Of a stretch of 64,000 nucleotides of DNA, positions 44,652-55,100 are shown piece by piece. The translations under genes and the position numbers were made by a program. Source of the stretch: Cellulomonas sp. KRMCY2. GTDB taxonomy: Bacteria; Actinomycetota; Actinomycetes; Actinomycetales; Cellulomonadaceae. Positions within the stretch are counted from its first letter, which is position 1. The number at the start of each line of letters is the position of its first letter. Under the pieces are notes generated by a model that was not told the DNA's origin, made no database searches, and worked only from the letters and a program-made list of their open reading frames with translations. The stretch is from assembly GCF_000526515.1 (NCBI RefSeq), contig NZ_JAGF01000001.1, forward strand, positions 992,001-1,056,000, in the 5' to 3' direction.

Positions 44652-45029
44652 TCAGCGGTCCCGGGCCGCCTGGAGCGGGAGCCAGGCCGCCAGGTCGGCC
44701 CGCTCGCCCGAGGCACGCAGTCGCGCGCCGGCGACCGCGTCGGCCCACGTCAGCGCTCCGGTGACGAGCTCGAGCCAGGTCGCCGGATCCGTCTCGACGA
44801 CATTGGGCGGGGTTCCGCGGGTGTGCCGGGGGCCCGGGACGGCCTGCACGGCGCCGTCCGGCGGGACCCGCACCTCGACGGCGTTGCCCGGCGCCACGGA
44901 GGCGAGCTCCTCGAGGGTGAACCGCACCGCCGTGCGCACGACGTCGCGGGTCGCGGCCGCCGGATCTGCGCGCCACGCCCTCAACGCGGCGCGCCCCTGT
45001 CCGGGGTCGGTCCGGCGACGCGGTGGCAT
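44652..45029 (-). CDS. Sterol carrier family (SCP2-like) protein
   Basis: 125-residue protein of the actinobacterial SCP2-like/MDMPI C-terminal type ([20 protein letters not shown] and [20 protein letters not shown]). In this phylum it is characteristically found between purL and purF. Its biochemical role is unknown, although a lipid- or thiol-binding fold is likely. It reads in the same direction as the purine genes and lies 33 bases beyond gdhA. Confidence 0.82.
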   Translation of the reverse strand: MPPRRRTDPGQGRAALRAWRADPAAATRDVVRTAVRFTLEELASVAPGNAVEVRVPPDGAVQAVPGPRHTRGTPPNVVETDPATWLELVTGALTWADAVAGARLRASGERADLAAWLPLQAARDR

Positions 45030-45062
45030 GCGGACAAGCCAACCACGCCTGTGCGCTTCGGC

Positions 45063-46523
<1,461 letters not shown>

Positions 46524-48959
46524 TCAGCCGAAGATCGCGGGCAGGGCTCCGTGGTGGGCCTGGTCGAGATCCACCAAGGACATCGTGAAGAGGTCCTGCA
46601 CGTCGAGCGTGGGTCCTTGGTCATTTGCGGAGCTGACTCCGTCACGCGAGTCCGCCGTGTCATCGGTCACGCCGATGCGCAGCACGGGGATGCCCCTGGC
46701 CGTGCACATGTCGACGAACCGGACCTCCTCGGTGCGCGGCACGGCGACGATCGCCCGCGCGGTCGACTCCGAGAAGAGCGCCTCGAACGGGGTCACGCCG
46801 TCACGCTCGCACAGCTCGGCGAGCCACACCCGCACACCCGTCCCGTAGCGCAGGCAGGACTCGACCAGCGCCAGGGCGAGCCCGCCCTCGGACACGTCGT
46901 GCGCGGCATCGACGAGGCCGTCGCGTGAGGCGTTGACCAGGATGGCCGCGAGGGTGCGCTCCGCGGCGAGGTCCACCACCGGCGGGCGGCCGCCGAGATG
47001 GGAGTGCACGACGTCGGCCCACGCCGAGCCGTCCAGCTCAGGCCGCGTGGTGCCCAGCAGGTAGACGGCCTGGCCGGGTACCCGCCAGCCGGACGGGGTG
47101 GCCCGGCCGACGTCGTCGAGCACGCCGAGCACCCCGACGACCGGGGTCGGGTGGATCGAGGAGTCGATCGTCCCGGGCTCCCCCGTGCCGTTGTAGAGCG
47201 AGACGTTGCCGCCGGTCACCGGGATGCCGAGCTCGAGACAGGCGTCGGCGAGACCCGTGATCGCCTGGACCAGCTGCCACATCGCGTCCGGGTCCTCGGG
47301 CGAGCCGAAGTTGAGGCAGTCGGTCACGGCGAGCGGGCGGGCGCCCACGGTGGCCACGTTGCGGTACGCCTCGGCGAGCGCGAGCTGCGCACCGACGTAC
47401 GGGTCGAGCTTGGCGTAGCGGCCGTTGGCGTCGGTGGACAGGGCCACACCGAGGCCGCTCTCCTCGTCCACCCGGACCACCCCGGAGTCGTCCGGCTGCG
47501 CGAGCGCCGTGTTGCCCTGCACGAACCGGTCGTACTGGTCGGTGACCCACGCCTTGCTCGCCAGGTTGGGCGAGGCGACCAGGCGCAGCAGCGTCGCGCG
47601 CAGCTCGGCGGCGGTGGCCGGCCGCGGGTAGCGAGCCGCGCCGTCGGCTCCGCTGGTCGTGTCGGCCTGCAGCGCGTCCATCCAGGCCGGGCGGGCGTAG
47701 GGCCGGTGGTAGACGGGGCCGTCGTGCGCGACCGAGCGGGGCTCGACGTCGACGATGCGGTGACCGTGGTGGTCGATGGTCAGGCGGCCGGTCCCGGTGA
47801 CCTCGCCGATCACCGCCGTCTCGACGTCCCACTTGTCGGTGATCGCCAGGAAGGCGTCGAGGTTCGCCGGCGTGACGATCCCCATCATGCGTTCCTGGGA
47901 CTCCGACATGAGGATCTCGCCCGCGGTGAGCGAGGGGTCGCGCAGCAGGACCTTCTCGAGGTCGACGTGCATGCCGCCCTCACCGTTGCTCGCCAGCTCC
48001 GAGGTCGCACACGAGATGCCGGCTGCACCGAGGTCCTGGATGCCCTCGACGACGCGCGCCGCGTAGAGCTCGAGGCAGCACTCGATGAGCACCTTCTCCA
48101 TGAACGGGTCGCCGACCTGGACGCTCGGTCGCTTCGACGGCTTGGTCTCGTCGAACGTCTCGCTGGCCAGGATCGAGGCGCCGCCGATGCCGTCCCCGCC
48201 GGTGCGGGCGCCGAACAGCACCACCAGGTTGCCCACCCCTGAGGCGTTGGCCAGGTGGATGTCCTCGTGCCGCAGGACGCCGACGCACAGGGCGTTGACC
48301 AGGGGGTTGCCCTGGTAGGCGGCGTCGAAGACGAGCTCGCCGCCGATGTTCGGCAGGCCGAGGCAGTTGCCGTAGCCGCCGACGCCGGAGACGACACCGT
48401 GCACGACGCGCGCGGTGTCCGGGTGGTCGACCGCCCCGAACCGCAGCTGGTCCATGACCGCGACCGGGCGGGCGCCCATCGAGATGATGTCGCGGACGAT
48501 GCCGCCGACACCCGTCGCCGCCCCCTGGTAGGGCTCGACGAAGCTGGGGTGGTTGTGGCTCTCGACCTTGAACGTCACCGCCCAGCCGTCGCCGATGTCC
48601 ACGACACCGGCGTTCTCCCCGATGCCGACGAGCAGGTGCTCGCGCATGGCAGGGCTGACCTTCTCGCCGAACTGGCGCAGGTGCACCTTGGAGGACTTGT
48701 ACGAGCAGTGCTCGGACCACATCACCGAGTACATGGCGAGCTCGGCAGCCGTGGGACGCCGGCCGAGGAGGTCGACGATGCGCAGGTACTCGTCGGTCTT
48801 CAGGCCCAGCTCGGCGTACGGCAGGGCCGTCTGCGGCGTCGCGGCCGCGTGCTCGACGGTGTCGGGGAGCCCGCCGGGGCGGGCGGCGTCGGCGGTGTCA
48901 GGACGGTCGGCGCTGTCGGCACGGTCGGCACGGTCGGCACTGTCGGATGCGGTGGTCAT
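46524..48959 (-). CDS. purL: Phosphoribosylformylglycinamidine synthase subunit II
   Basis: 811-residue small-type PurL, the ATP-dependent synthase subunit that works with PurQ and PurS. Signatures are [20 protein letters not shown], the ATP/metal region [40 protein letters not shown] and the second-half [20 protein letters not shown]. The first 30 residues are a low-complexity tail with repeated [10 protein letters not shown], encoded by cggtcggca-like 9-bp repeats near 48905-48950. purQ and purS are not in the window. It is the first minus-strand gene of the purine group and diverges from the broken lysE-type gene. Confidence 0.95.
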   Translation of the reverse strand: MTTASDSADRADRADSADRPDTADAARPGGLPDTVEHAAATPQTALPYAELGLKTDEYLRIVDLLGRRPTAAELAMYSVMWSEHCSYKSSKVHLRQFGEKVSPAMREHLLVGIGENAGVVDIGDGWAVTFKVESHNHPSFVEPYQGAATGVGGIVRDIISMGARPVAVMDQLRFGAVDHPDTARVVHGVVSGVGGYGNCLGLPNIGGELVFDAAYQGNPLVNALCVGVLRHEDIHLANASGVGNLVVLFGARTGGDGIGGASILASETFDETKPSKRPSVQVGDPFMEKVLIECCLELYAARVVEGIQDLGAAGISCATSELASNGEGGMHVDLEKVLLRDPSLTAGEILMSESQERMMGIVTPANLDAFLAITDKWDVETAVIGEVTGTGRLTIDHHGHRIVDVEPRSVAHDGPVYHRPYARPAWMDALQADTTSGADGAARYPRPATAAELRATLLRLVASPNLASKAWVTDQYDRFVQGNTALAQPDDSGVVRVDEESGLGVALSTDANGRYAKLDPYVGAQLALAEAYRNVATVGARPLAVTDCLNFGSPEDPDAMWQLVQAITGLADACLELGIPVTGGNVSLYNGTGEPGTIDSSIHPTPVVGVLGVLDDVGRATPSGWRVPGQAVYLLGTTRPELDGSAWADVVHSHLGGRPPVVDLAAERTLAAILVNASRDGLVDAAHDVSEGGLALALVESCLRYGTGVRVWLAELCERDGVTPFEALFSESTARAIVAVPRTEEVRFVDMCTARGIPVLRIGVTDDTADSRDGVSSANDQGPTLDVQDLFTMSLVDLDQAHHGALPAIFG

Positions 48960-49153
48960 CGATTCCCTACCGGAGGCCCAAGGGGACGCCTCAGGCTACC
49001 CGCGTCGGCCGGTCGGACCGTCCGCGTCTCGCACGCCGGATGCGGCCCGCTCCGCACCGGAGCACCCGGCCCGCCGACCGGATCGACACCCGGGCCGGCC
49101 GCGCAGGATGATCGCAGCACCGAGGACGCGCCGGCGCTGCGAGGGGAGCCACG

Positions 49154-49829
49154 ATGGTCGAGCGGCAGACGCTGCTGCTGTTCGCCGCCGCGAGCCTCGC
49201 CCTGGTCGCCGCCCCGGGCCGGCCGTCGGCTTCATCCTCACCACGACGCTTCGCCGGGCCGGTCGGCCGGTCTGGCGGCGACGGTCGGGATCGAGGTGGG
49301 CAACACGGTGCACGTCGTCGCGGCATCCCTCGGTGTCTCGGCGGTCCTGGCGACGAGCGCGACGGCGTTCACGGCGGTCAAGGTTGCGGGCGCGGCGTGG
49401 CTGCTCTGGCTCGCGGTGCGCGCCTGGCGGGCCCGGACACCGGGGACTGTCGGCGCGCTGGGCGAGCCGTCCGGACCGCCCGACCTGGCCGACCTGGCCG
49501 TGCCCGCGGACCCTGGCCGGCACCCGTGGCTCCGAACCGTCCGCGCCGGCGCGGTCGTCGGGACGCTCAACCCCAAGACCGCCCTGTTCTTCCTCGCCCT
49601 GCTCCCCCAGTTCGTCCGGCCGGACGCCGGCCCCGTGTGGGCACAGATGCTCACGCTCGGCATGGTCTTCGTCGCCATGGCCTGCGCGCTGGACTGGCTC
49701 TGGGTGATCGGCGGCGACGGCCTGCGTCGCCTGGTGCCCCGGCTGCGGATGGTCGTGCTGGACCGGGTGTCCGCCGTCGTCTACGCCACCCTGGGCGCGG
49801 TCACCCTGGCGGCACGACGGCTCGCCTGA
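49154..49829 (+). pseudogene. LysE/RhtB-family amino-acid exporter gene, twice frameshifted
   Basis: The pieces of a LysE-family permease lie in three frames: LLLFAAASLALVAAPG from ATG 49154, then PAVGFILTTTLRR, then AGLAATVGIEVGNTVHVVAA to the end, LDRVSAVVYATLGAVTLAAR. A C missing near 49220 (ccgggccggcc) and a second shift near 49255-49270 are needed to join them. All conserved helices (including GTLNPKTALFFLALLPQFV) are present, so it is either a very recent pseudogene or the sequence has two errors. It ends 8 bases before the first copy of the 142-bp duplication. Confidence 0.75.
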
Positions 49830-49837
49830 CGTCGTGA

Positions 49838-49979
49838 CCGGCGCGTGCGCCATCGGCCGCTCGGCTCCACACTGGGGCGATGGATCTCCCGGTCATGCCA
49901 CCCGTCGCGCCGATGCTCGCCAAGGCGGTGTCGCAGATCCCGCCCGACCAGCACTACGAGCCCAAGTGGGACGGGTTCC
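49838..49979. repeat. Direct duplication, left copy (142 bp, start of ligC)
   Basis: Bases 49838-49979 are identical to 57925-58066, in the same orientation. The copy includes the ligC leader (ggcgcgtgcgccatcggccg) and the first 33 codons of ligC. It bounds the RHS island on the left; the right copy is part of the intact gene. Confidence 0.95.
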
Positions 49980-49987
49980 TTCACTGA
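49880..49987 (+). pseudogene. 5' fragment of ligC
   Basis: Begins as intact LigC (MDLPVMPPVAPMLAKAVSQI) through the adenylation motif EPKWDGF with its lysine, then runs into foreign sequence and stops after LH at 49985-49987. The same leader and ATG as intact ligC mean a 35-residue peptide could still be made. It was created by the duplication that flanks the island. Confidence 0.9.
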
Positions 49988-50130
49988 ACCTCTGTGGGTC
50001 TCGCTGGCGGCTGGTCTGGGACTGGCTGGCAGGCTGCCATCGGTCGCCCGGCCCCGGGCGTGACTCACCTGAACCCTGACCACCGCGAGGGGCGCCTTCG
50101 TCCCGACCTGTCCTTCTGGGGTGCGGGTCA

Positions 50131-50200
50131 CCGGCGCCGTAGGTGAAGGTCCCGGCGGTGGGGTCGGCCGTGATCGCCAGGCGCCCGTAGGCGCCTCGGA
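50131..50200 (-). pseudogene. RHS-repeat fragment at the left end of the island
   Basis: On the minus strand this encodes GRLAITADPTAGTFTYGA, matching both the YGRLATETN and NLTADPTAGTITYSAGD segments of the complete RHS protein. It is a mosaic remnant of an older RHS gene copy. The bases between 49988 and 50130 hold nothing I can identify. Confidence 0.6.
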
Positions 50201-50252
50201 TGAACTCTAGACACGATCGACATCCTTGATGTTCGAAGAGTCTGGACACCCG

Positions 50253-50561
50253 TCATCGCCACAGTAGGGTAGCTGCCCAGAAAATGAGGGCAGCCGTTAG
50301 TAACCAGTTCAACGCTAAGACCAGCACTCGCGCGCCAATCGGCCACTTCGCACGAGTCACCATTGTGTGGAGTACGGCCGTACTTAGATTGGCAACCCAT
50401 CCTGCGAGAAAAACCCGACTGAACTGATCGTTCGGACGCGCGTCGTTGTGCCCGGACGCGATCTGGGCTGCGACTACCGCCAGTGAAGCCACCGTCAGGA
50501 CGAGAGAAATCCACGCGAATCGGGTGACGGCCGTACCCGTGTCGTTCTGTGCCCTAGTCAT
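50253..50561 (-). CDS. Small membrane protein coupled to orphan RHS tip (candidate immunity)
   Basis: 102-residue protein with three hydrophobic segments: FAWISLVLTVASLAVVAAQI, FLAGWVANLSTAVLHTMV and VLVLALNWLLTAALIFWAAT. Its ATG at 50561 overlaps the stop of the orphan RHS tip (TGATG), the typical position of an immunity gene. Base composition (close to 55% GC) is far lower than the chromosome's, as usual for exchanged toxin-immunity pairs. No family recognised. Protection against the adjoining hydrophobic tip is inference. Confidence 0.65.
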   Translation of the reverse strand: MTRAQNDTGTAVTRFAWISLVLTVASLAVVAAQIASGHNDARPNDQFSRVFLAGWVANLSTAVLHTMVTRAKWPIGARVLVLALNWLLTAALIFWAATLLWR

Positions 50562-51034
50562 CAGTTGCATCCGAACTCTGATATCGCGCCCCAGAACACG
50601 CCGAGCACGAGGCTGACGCCGGCGCCAACTGCGAGGCTGGTCCCGCCCGTGAAGGCCGCCGACGCGGCTGTTGCCCAGATCGTGGTGTGAACGACGCCGG
50701 CGATCGTCGCGGCGAGGCTGCACGCGTTCTCGCCTGTCGGGTCGGTGTAGTTGATGGGGTTGCAGCCGGCGTAGGCGTACCTGTTGGCGTTGTTGGGGTC
50801 TAGGGGTGCGTCGAGGGTGTCGTGTTGGGTCCAGCGGCCTTCGCCTGGGGTGTAGTAGCGGGCGCCGTTCTTGATCCACCCGGTGGTCCGGTCGTGCAGG
50901 CCGCCGGTGTAGAGGAACGGGGTTTGGGCGACGGCGTTCCCACCGGAGCTTTGTTCGAGGGTGGCGACGCCGTAGGGGTCGAAGGAGTACTGGAACGCGG
51001 AGGTGTCGAAGGAGGTCAGGAGGGCGGCGGGTGA
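50561..51034 (-). pseudogene. Orphan RHS core end with alternative C-terminal tip
   Basis: This is a displaced RHS 3' module. It begins at SPAALLTSFDTSAFQYSFDP with no start codon of its own; an upstream in-frame ATG at 51109 belongs to unrelated sequence. It is the same as the complete RHS protein up to INYTDPTG. It then has a different tip of 56 residues, opening ENACSLAATIAGVV and ending GVFWGAISEFGCN, with a glycine/alanine-rich hydrophobic centre (SLAVGAGVSLVLGVFWGA). It can be expressed only after recombination with the full-length gene through the shared 296 bp, or from a chance start. A coupled membrane gene follows. Confidence 0.75.
50739..51034. repeat. RHS core repeat, orphan copy (296 bp)
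   Basis: Bases 50739-51034 match 52369-52664 with about three mismatches, all near the right end. The repeat spans the terminal RHS core up to the tip junction at DPTG. It provides homology for swapping tips between the orphan and the complete gene. Confidence 0.92.
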
Positions 51035-51117
51035 TCGGAGAGCGCCGGGTAGGTGCGTGGCTGTTTTGCACGTACCGCAGCGCAATCCGGTGTCCCGCTT
51101 TCCTCGCACTGTTCCGC

Positions 51118-51291
51118 CTAAGCCGGACGGTCGAGCCTCGTTCGTCGCAAAACAATGATTGCCCAGAGTGCGTTGCCCAGACCGGCGACGATAAGCATGC
51201 TCGCCGCTCCAACCGATCCGGCATTGCTCGCAAATATCAGCAAGCCGATTCCTGCGAGTAGCGTGACCAGTGACAAGCCGATTCGAATCAC
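51118..51291 (-). CDS. 57-residue membrane protein within RHS island
   Basis: Short gene from GTG 51291 to TAG 51118 encoding two hydrophobic helices (LSLVTLLAGIGLLIFASNAG and AASMLIVAGLGNALWAIIVL) followed by RRTRLDRPA. AAAGAG lies upstream. GC is low (about 55%). It lies between the orphan RHS module and a PH-like protein and could be an immunity gene left from a lost tip. No family recognised. Confidence 0.55.
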   Translation of the reverse strand: MIRIGLSLVTLLAGIGLLIFASNAGSVGAASMLIVAGLGNALWAIIVLRRTRLDRPA

Positions 51292-51354
51292 GGTGATCTC
51301 TTTCCTCTCAACACTCAGACGCAGCGCAGCCGGGCGCCGAACCTAGGCTGGAGC

Positions 51355-51729
51355 TCACGCGAGGTCGTCGCCATGGGATCTACTGCTGCGACGGGCTCCC
51401 CCCGCACCTAGCGTTCGAAGTGCTTCCAACATTGCGGACGGTTCAGTGGCTTTGAAGCGTTCCGTCTTCCCAGAGGCGAGATCAACGAAGACGTTGTCGA
51501 AGAGGCCCGGCCGCAGATCGAAGGACTCGATGTCGGAAGCGCTGATGTGCATCCCTCGCGAACGAAGGGCCCGCTCCACTCGGTTCGGCTCGAAATGGAT
51601 CCCTTCCGTGTCCACCGTGACGATACCGCCAATCGACCACAGCGTCGCGACGCGCCTGTTCGCCAGTCCCCGCCAGAGCACCTTGATCGCGCGCCCATCC
51701 GCAGCGTGCTCACCTGACCGCTCTCGCAT
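51355..51729 (-). CDS. PH/GRAM-like protein in RHS island (candidate immunity)
   Basis: 124-residue soluble protein with the strand pattern of a small PH/GRAM-like domain: GIVTVDTEGIHFEPNRVERA, then MHISASDIESFDLRPGLFDN and VFVDLASGKTERFKATEP. The ATG at 51729 was chosen because GGTGGAG lies 5 bases upstream; a GTG at 51741 is also possible. It is in line with the tip and immunity genes, and of lower GC. Upstream, a short frame ending SSLVGGCVSGAIAQILTTAF at 51744 may be the end of a lost tip that it once matched. Confidence 0.6.
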   Translation of the reverse strand: MRERSGEHAADGRAIKVLWRGLANRRVATLWSIGGIVTVDTEGIHFEPNRVERALRSRGMHISASDIESFDLRPGLFDNVFVDLASGKTERFKATEPSAMLEALRTLGAGGARRSSRSHGDDLA

Positions 51730-51963
51730 CAACGTCTCCACCTCTAGTCATTAGTCGTAAACGCGGTCGTCAAGATCTGGGCTATAGCCCCAGAGACACA
51801 GCCACCGACCAGACTACTGACTCGTCCCCGCGAGCGACCAGGCTCAGCACTGGTTCGCCAGTGAAACGCACCAGCGAGCACCGGCCGTGTCCTGCGGCGG
51901 CGCTCTGCGAGATTCGCAAGAAGCATTCGGCATTGAGCCCCGAATACACCTGGGCACTTCTTC

Positions 51964-52191
51964 CTAGGCAGTGGGACCCAGCCTCTCGTCGGCGTGGCTG
52001 TCCGACGCATGGCGAGCCCTTCTTCGCTTACGGATGACAAGTGCCACGACCACCACTCCTGCTGACGCAACCCCGAGTGCCATGCTCCACAAGAGGTGTT
52101 CTGCAGCCCTCATGTCAGCCGCTATGAGAGAAACAAAGCCGACCGAGAGGCCAACAGCGTAGGCGATCAGGCCGCTCCGCCTGAGGGTCAT
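51964..52191 (-). CDS. Two-helix membrane protein coupled to RHS gene (candidate immunity)
   Basis: 75-residue protein with helices LIAYAVGLSVGFVSLIAADM and LLWSMALGVASAGVVVVALV, then a basic and acidic tail (RKRRRARHASDSHADERLG). Its ATG at 52191 overlaps the stop of the complete RHS gene (ATGA), so it is translated with the RHS protein. This is the position of the cognate immunity gene. GC is below the chromosomal level. Confidence 0.65.
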   Translation of the reverse strand: MTLRRSGLIAYAVGLSVGFVSLIAADMRAAEHLLWSMALGVASAGVVVVALVIRKRRRARHASDSHADERLGPTA

Positions 52192-55100
52192 CGCGTGTGC
52201 CTGCAAGAAATCTCGGTGGCCCAGGCCGTTGCTCCCATTATGGCGAGGCTTATCCCAATGCTTGCACCTGCAGATATAGGCGCGAACGCGAGACCAACCG
52301 TGAATATTCCGCCAGTAATGTATCCAGGCATCGCGCAGATCGTTGAGTCGCTGAGTGAGCGGCCCGTTGGGTCGGTGTAGTTGATGGGGTTGCAGCCGGC
52401 GTAGGCGTACCTGTTGGCGTTGTTGGGGTCTAGGGGTGCGTCGAGGGTGTCGTGTTGGGTCCAGCGGCCTTCGCCTGGGGTGTAGTAGCGGGCGCCGTTC
52501 TTGATCCACCCGGTGGTCCGGTCGTGCAGGCCGCCGGTGTAGAGGAACGGGGTTTGGGCGACGGCGTTCCCACCGGAGCTTTGTTCGAGGGTGGCGACGC
52601 CGTAGGGGTCGAAGGAGTACTGGAACGCGGAGGTGTCAAACGAGGTCAGCAGGGCGGCGGGTGAGCCGAGGCCGTCGTAGATGTAGAGCAGGGCCTGGCC
52701 GGTGGAGGTCCGCAGCTGGATGGGTTGACCGGTGGGGTCGTTGTCCAGGTAAGCGGACTGGGTGGTGCCCAGGTGGACCTGCTCGATGACCGGGCGCCCG
52801 TTCGCCGCTTCGCGGCCATAGGTGTAGGCGTAGGTGGAGGCCCCGACTTCGTGGCGCAGGAGCTCGTTGTTGCCGGTCCCGGCGTAGGTGTAGTCATAGG
52901 TGGTGCCGTTGCGGGTGACGGCGGCCATCTGGTCGCCGGCGCTGTAGGTGATGGTCCCGGCGGTGGGGTCGGCCGTCAGGTTCCCCGCGCCGTCGTAGGT
53001 GAACCCGGCCGTGGTCAGCTGGTTCGCGGGGTTGTGGGCGCGGGTCTGGGTGGTGGTGACCCCACCGGTGGTGGTCGAGGCGGTGGTGCGGTTGCCGCGC
53101 GCGTCGTAGGTGTAGATGTAGGTGACCGCCGCGATGGTCGTGCCGTCAGCCTTGGTCCCTGCGGTCATCGCGGCGCCGGTCAGGCGCCCACCGGTGTCGT
53201 AGGTGTAGGTGGTGACCTGGCCGGTGAGGTTGTTCGCCCGCCACTGCACGAACGACCGGTCGTTGGTCGGGGTGGTCGAGCACGTGGGGTAGGTCGAGCT
53301 GGCGGCGTAGCAGTAGGTCAGGTCGACCTCCACGGTCGGCGCCCCACCACCACTGGAAGGTGCGTTGCGTTCCCCGATGATCCGGGCGGGCCGCCCCGAG
53401 GCGTCGTAGTCGGTGTGGGAGTGCGCGGCCCAGATCGTGTTGGTGGTGTTGGTCTGCATCCAGGTGTCGGTGCGCCGGCCCTTGTCATCGACCGCGAACC
53501 GGGTCGTGGCCCTCCCGGCGCCCTGGTTGTACTCCATCGCTGTTAGCGCCCCCGCGGTGTCGTAGGCGTAGGTCGTGTTCCCGCGCCCGTCGGTCACCTT
53601 CGCCAGGCGGGCGGCCTTGTCATAGCCGTAGCTGATCGTCTTGTTGTCAAACGTGTTCACGCGCGTCAGGAGGTTGGAGACCTGGTCATAGGTCGACGTC
53701 GTGGTCCCAGCGGGGTCGGTGCGGGTCGCGAGCCGACCCGCGCTGTCGTAGGTGTAGGACACGTCCGGGTTGGGGGTGGTACCGGAGTAGTCGGTACCGG
53801 TGACCCGGTCCAGGACGTCGTAGGTGTAGGTCGTGGTGATCCCCCGCCCGTTAGTCTCGGTCGCCAGGCGCCCGTAGGGGTCGTAGGTGAAGTTCCGCAC
53901 CCCCAGGCTCGACCCGGTCACCGGGGTCACCTGGGTGACCTGGGCGTTGGTGTAGGTGTACCCCGTGGCGTTCGGCGCGTTCCCCGGGCCGGTCGCGGTC
54001 GCGACCGTCCCGTCGGTGTTACGGGTCAAGGTCGCCTGAGCGGCCAGGGCGCTGGTCGCCGTCATCGCGTTCCCGGCACCGTTGTAGGTGAACAGGGACT
54101 GGCTGCCGGCACTGTCTGTGCTCGAGGACGGCAGGTGCTTGGTCGCCGCCGCGGTGTTCGTGTAGGCCCAGCCCCGCGTCGCACCGGTCGGGGCGGCCGC
54201 TTGGGTCAGGGACTCACCGCTGTTCGCCCCGTAGGTCATCGACGTCGTCGCACCGGTTGGCCCGGCGCCCTGGGTGGTGCTAGCCGGGTCGAAGTTCGGG
54301 GTGTACTGCGCGGACCGGGTCCGGCCCGCGGCGTCCACCGCGGTGCTGACCCGCTGGTCGGTGGTCAGGGTGTACGTAGTGTGCGGTCCGGTCGTCGGAG
54401 ACCCGGCCTGCTCCTGGGCGCCGTCCGACACCAGAACCTGCGTGGCGCTCGGGTAGGCGAAGCGGGTCCAGGTGTCCCCGGGGGATCCGGCGGTCGTGTT
54501 GACCTGGCGCACCGAGGTCACCCGCGCCCGGGAGTCATAGGTGAAGTGCGTCGTGACCCCACCAGGGGCCGCCACGGTGATCAGCTTGTGCCCGGAGTAG
54601 GTGAACGTGGTCGTCCGGTTCAGAGCGTCCTTGACCGTGACCAGGTCACCGGCCGCGTCATACCCGTAGGCGACGGCGCGCGAGACCGACCCGGTCCCGC
54701 TCTGGTTCAGCCCGGAGATCCGACCCGTGCTGGTGTTCCGCACGACGTTGACGGCCCTCGCGGCCGTCGGGCCGGCGTTGCCAGTAACCGTCAGGGGGAC
54801 CGTCGCGGCGTAGGGGTTGTAGATGATCGTGGTGACGTTGCCGTTGCGGTCGGTGATCGACGTCAACAGGCCCGCAGCGTTGAACGTCTGCTTATGCGCG
54901 CTGGCGTGATCGGTCAACGTCCACCCGCCGGTGATCTGCACCAGGTCAGCGGTGAACCCCGCCGGCGGCACCCACACGCCGGCCGTACCGCTCGGAGCGA
55001 AGGTCCCCGACAAACCGGACGGACCCCAGTAGATGACCGACCCGTCGGCCTGGGACTCCACCCGCACACCCAGACCCACCGTCTGGGTCCACCCAAAGCC

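Noticed and set aside
51744-52070. 108-residue minus-strand frame as a gene
   Set aside because: It overlaps the coupled membrane gene in another frame and most of it is unlike protein. Only its last 25 residues look like a possible lost RHS tip end, mentioned as a finding.
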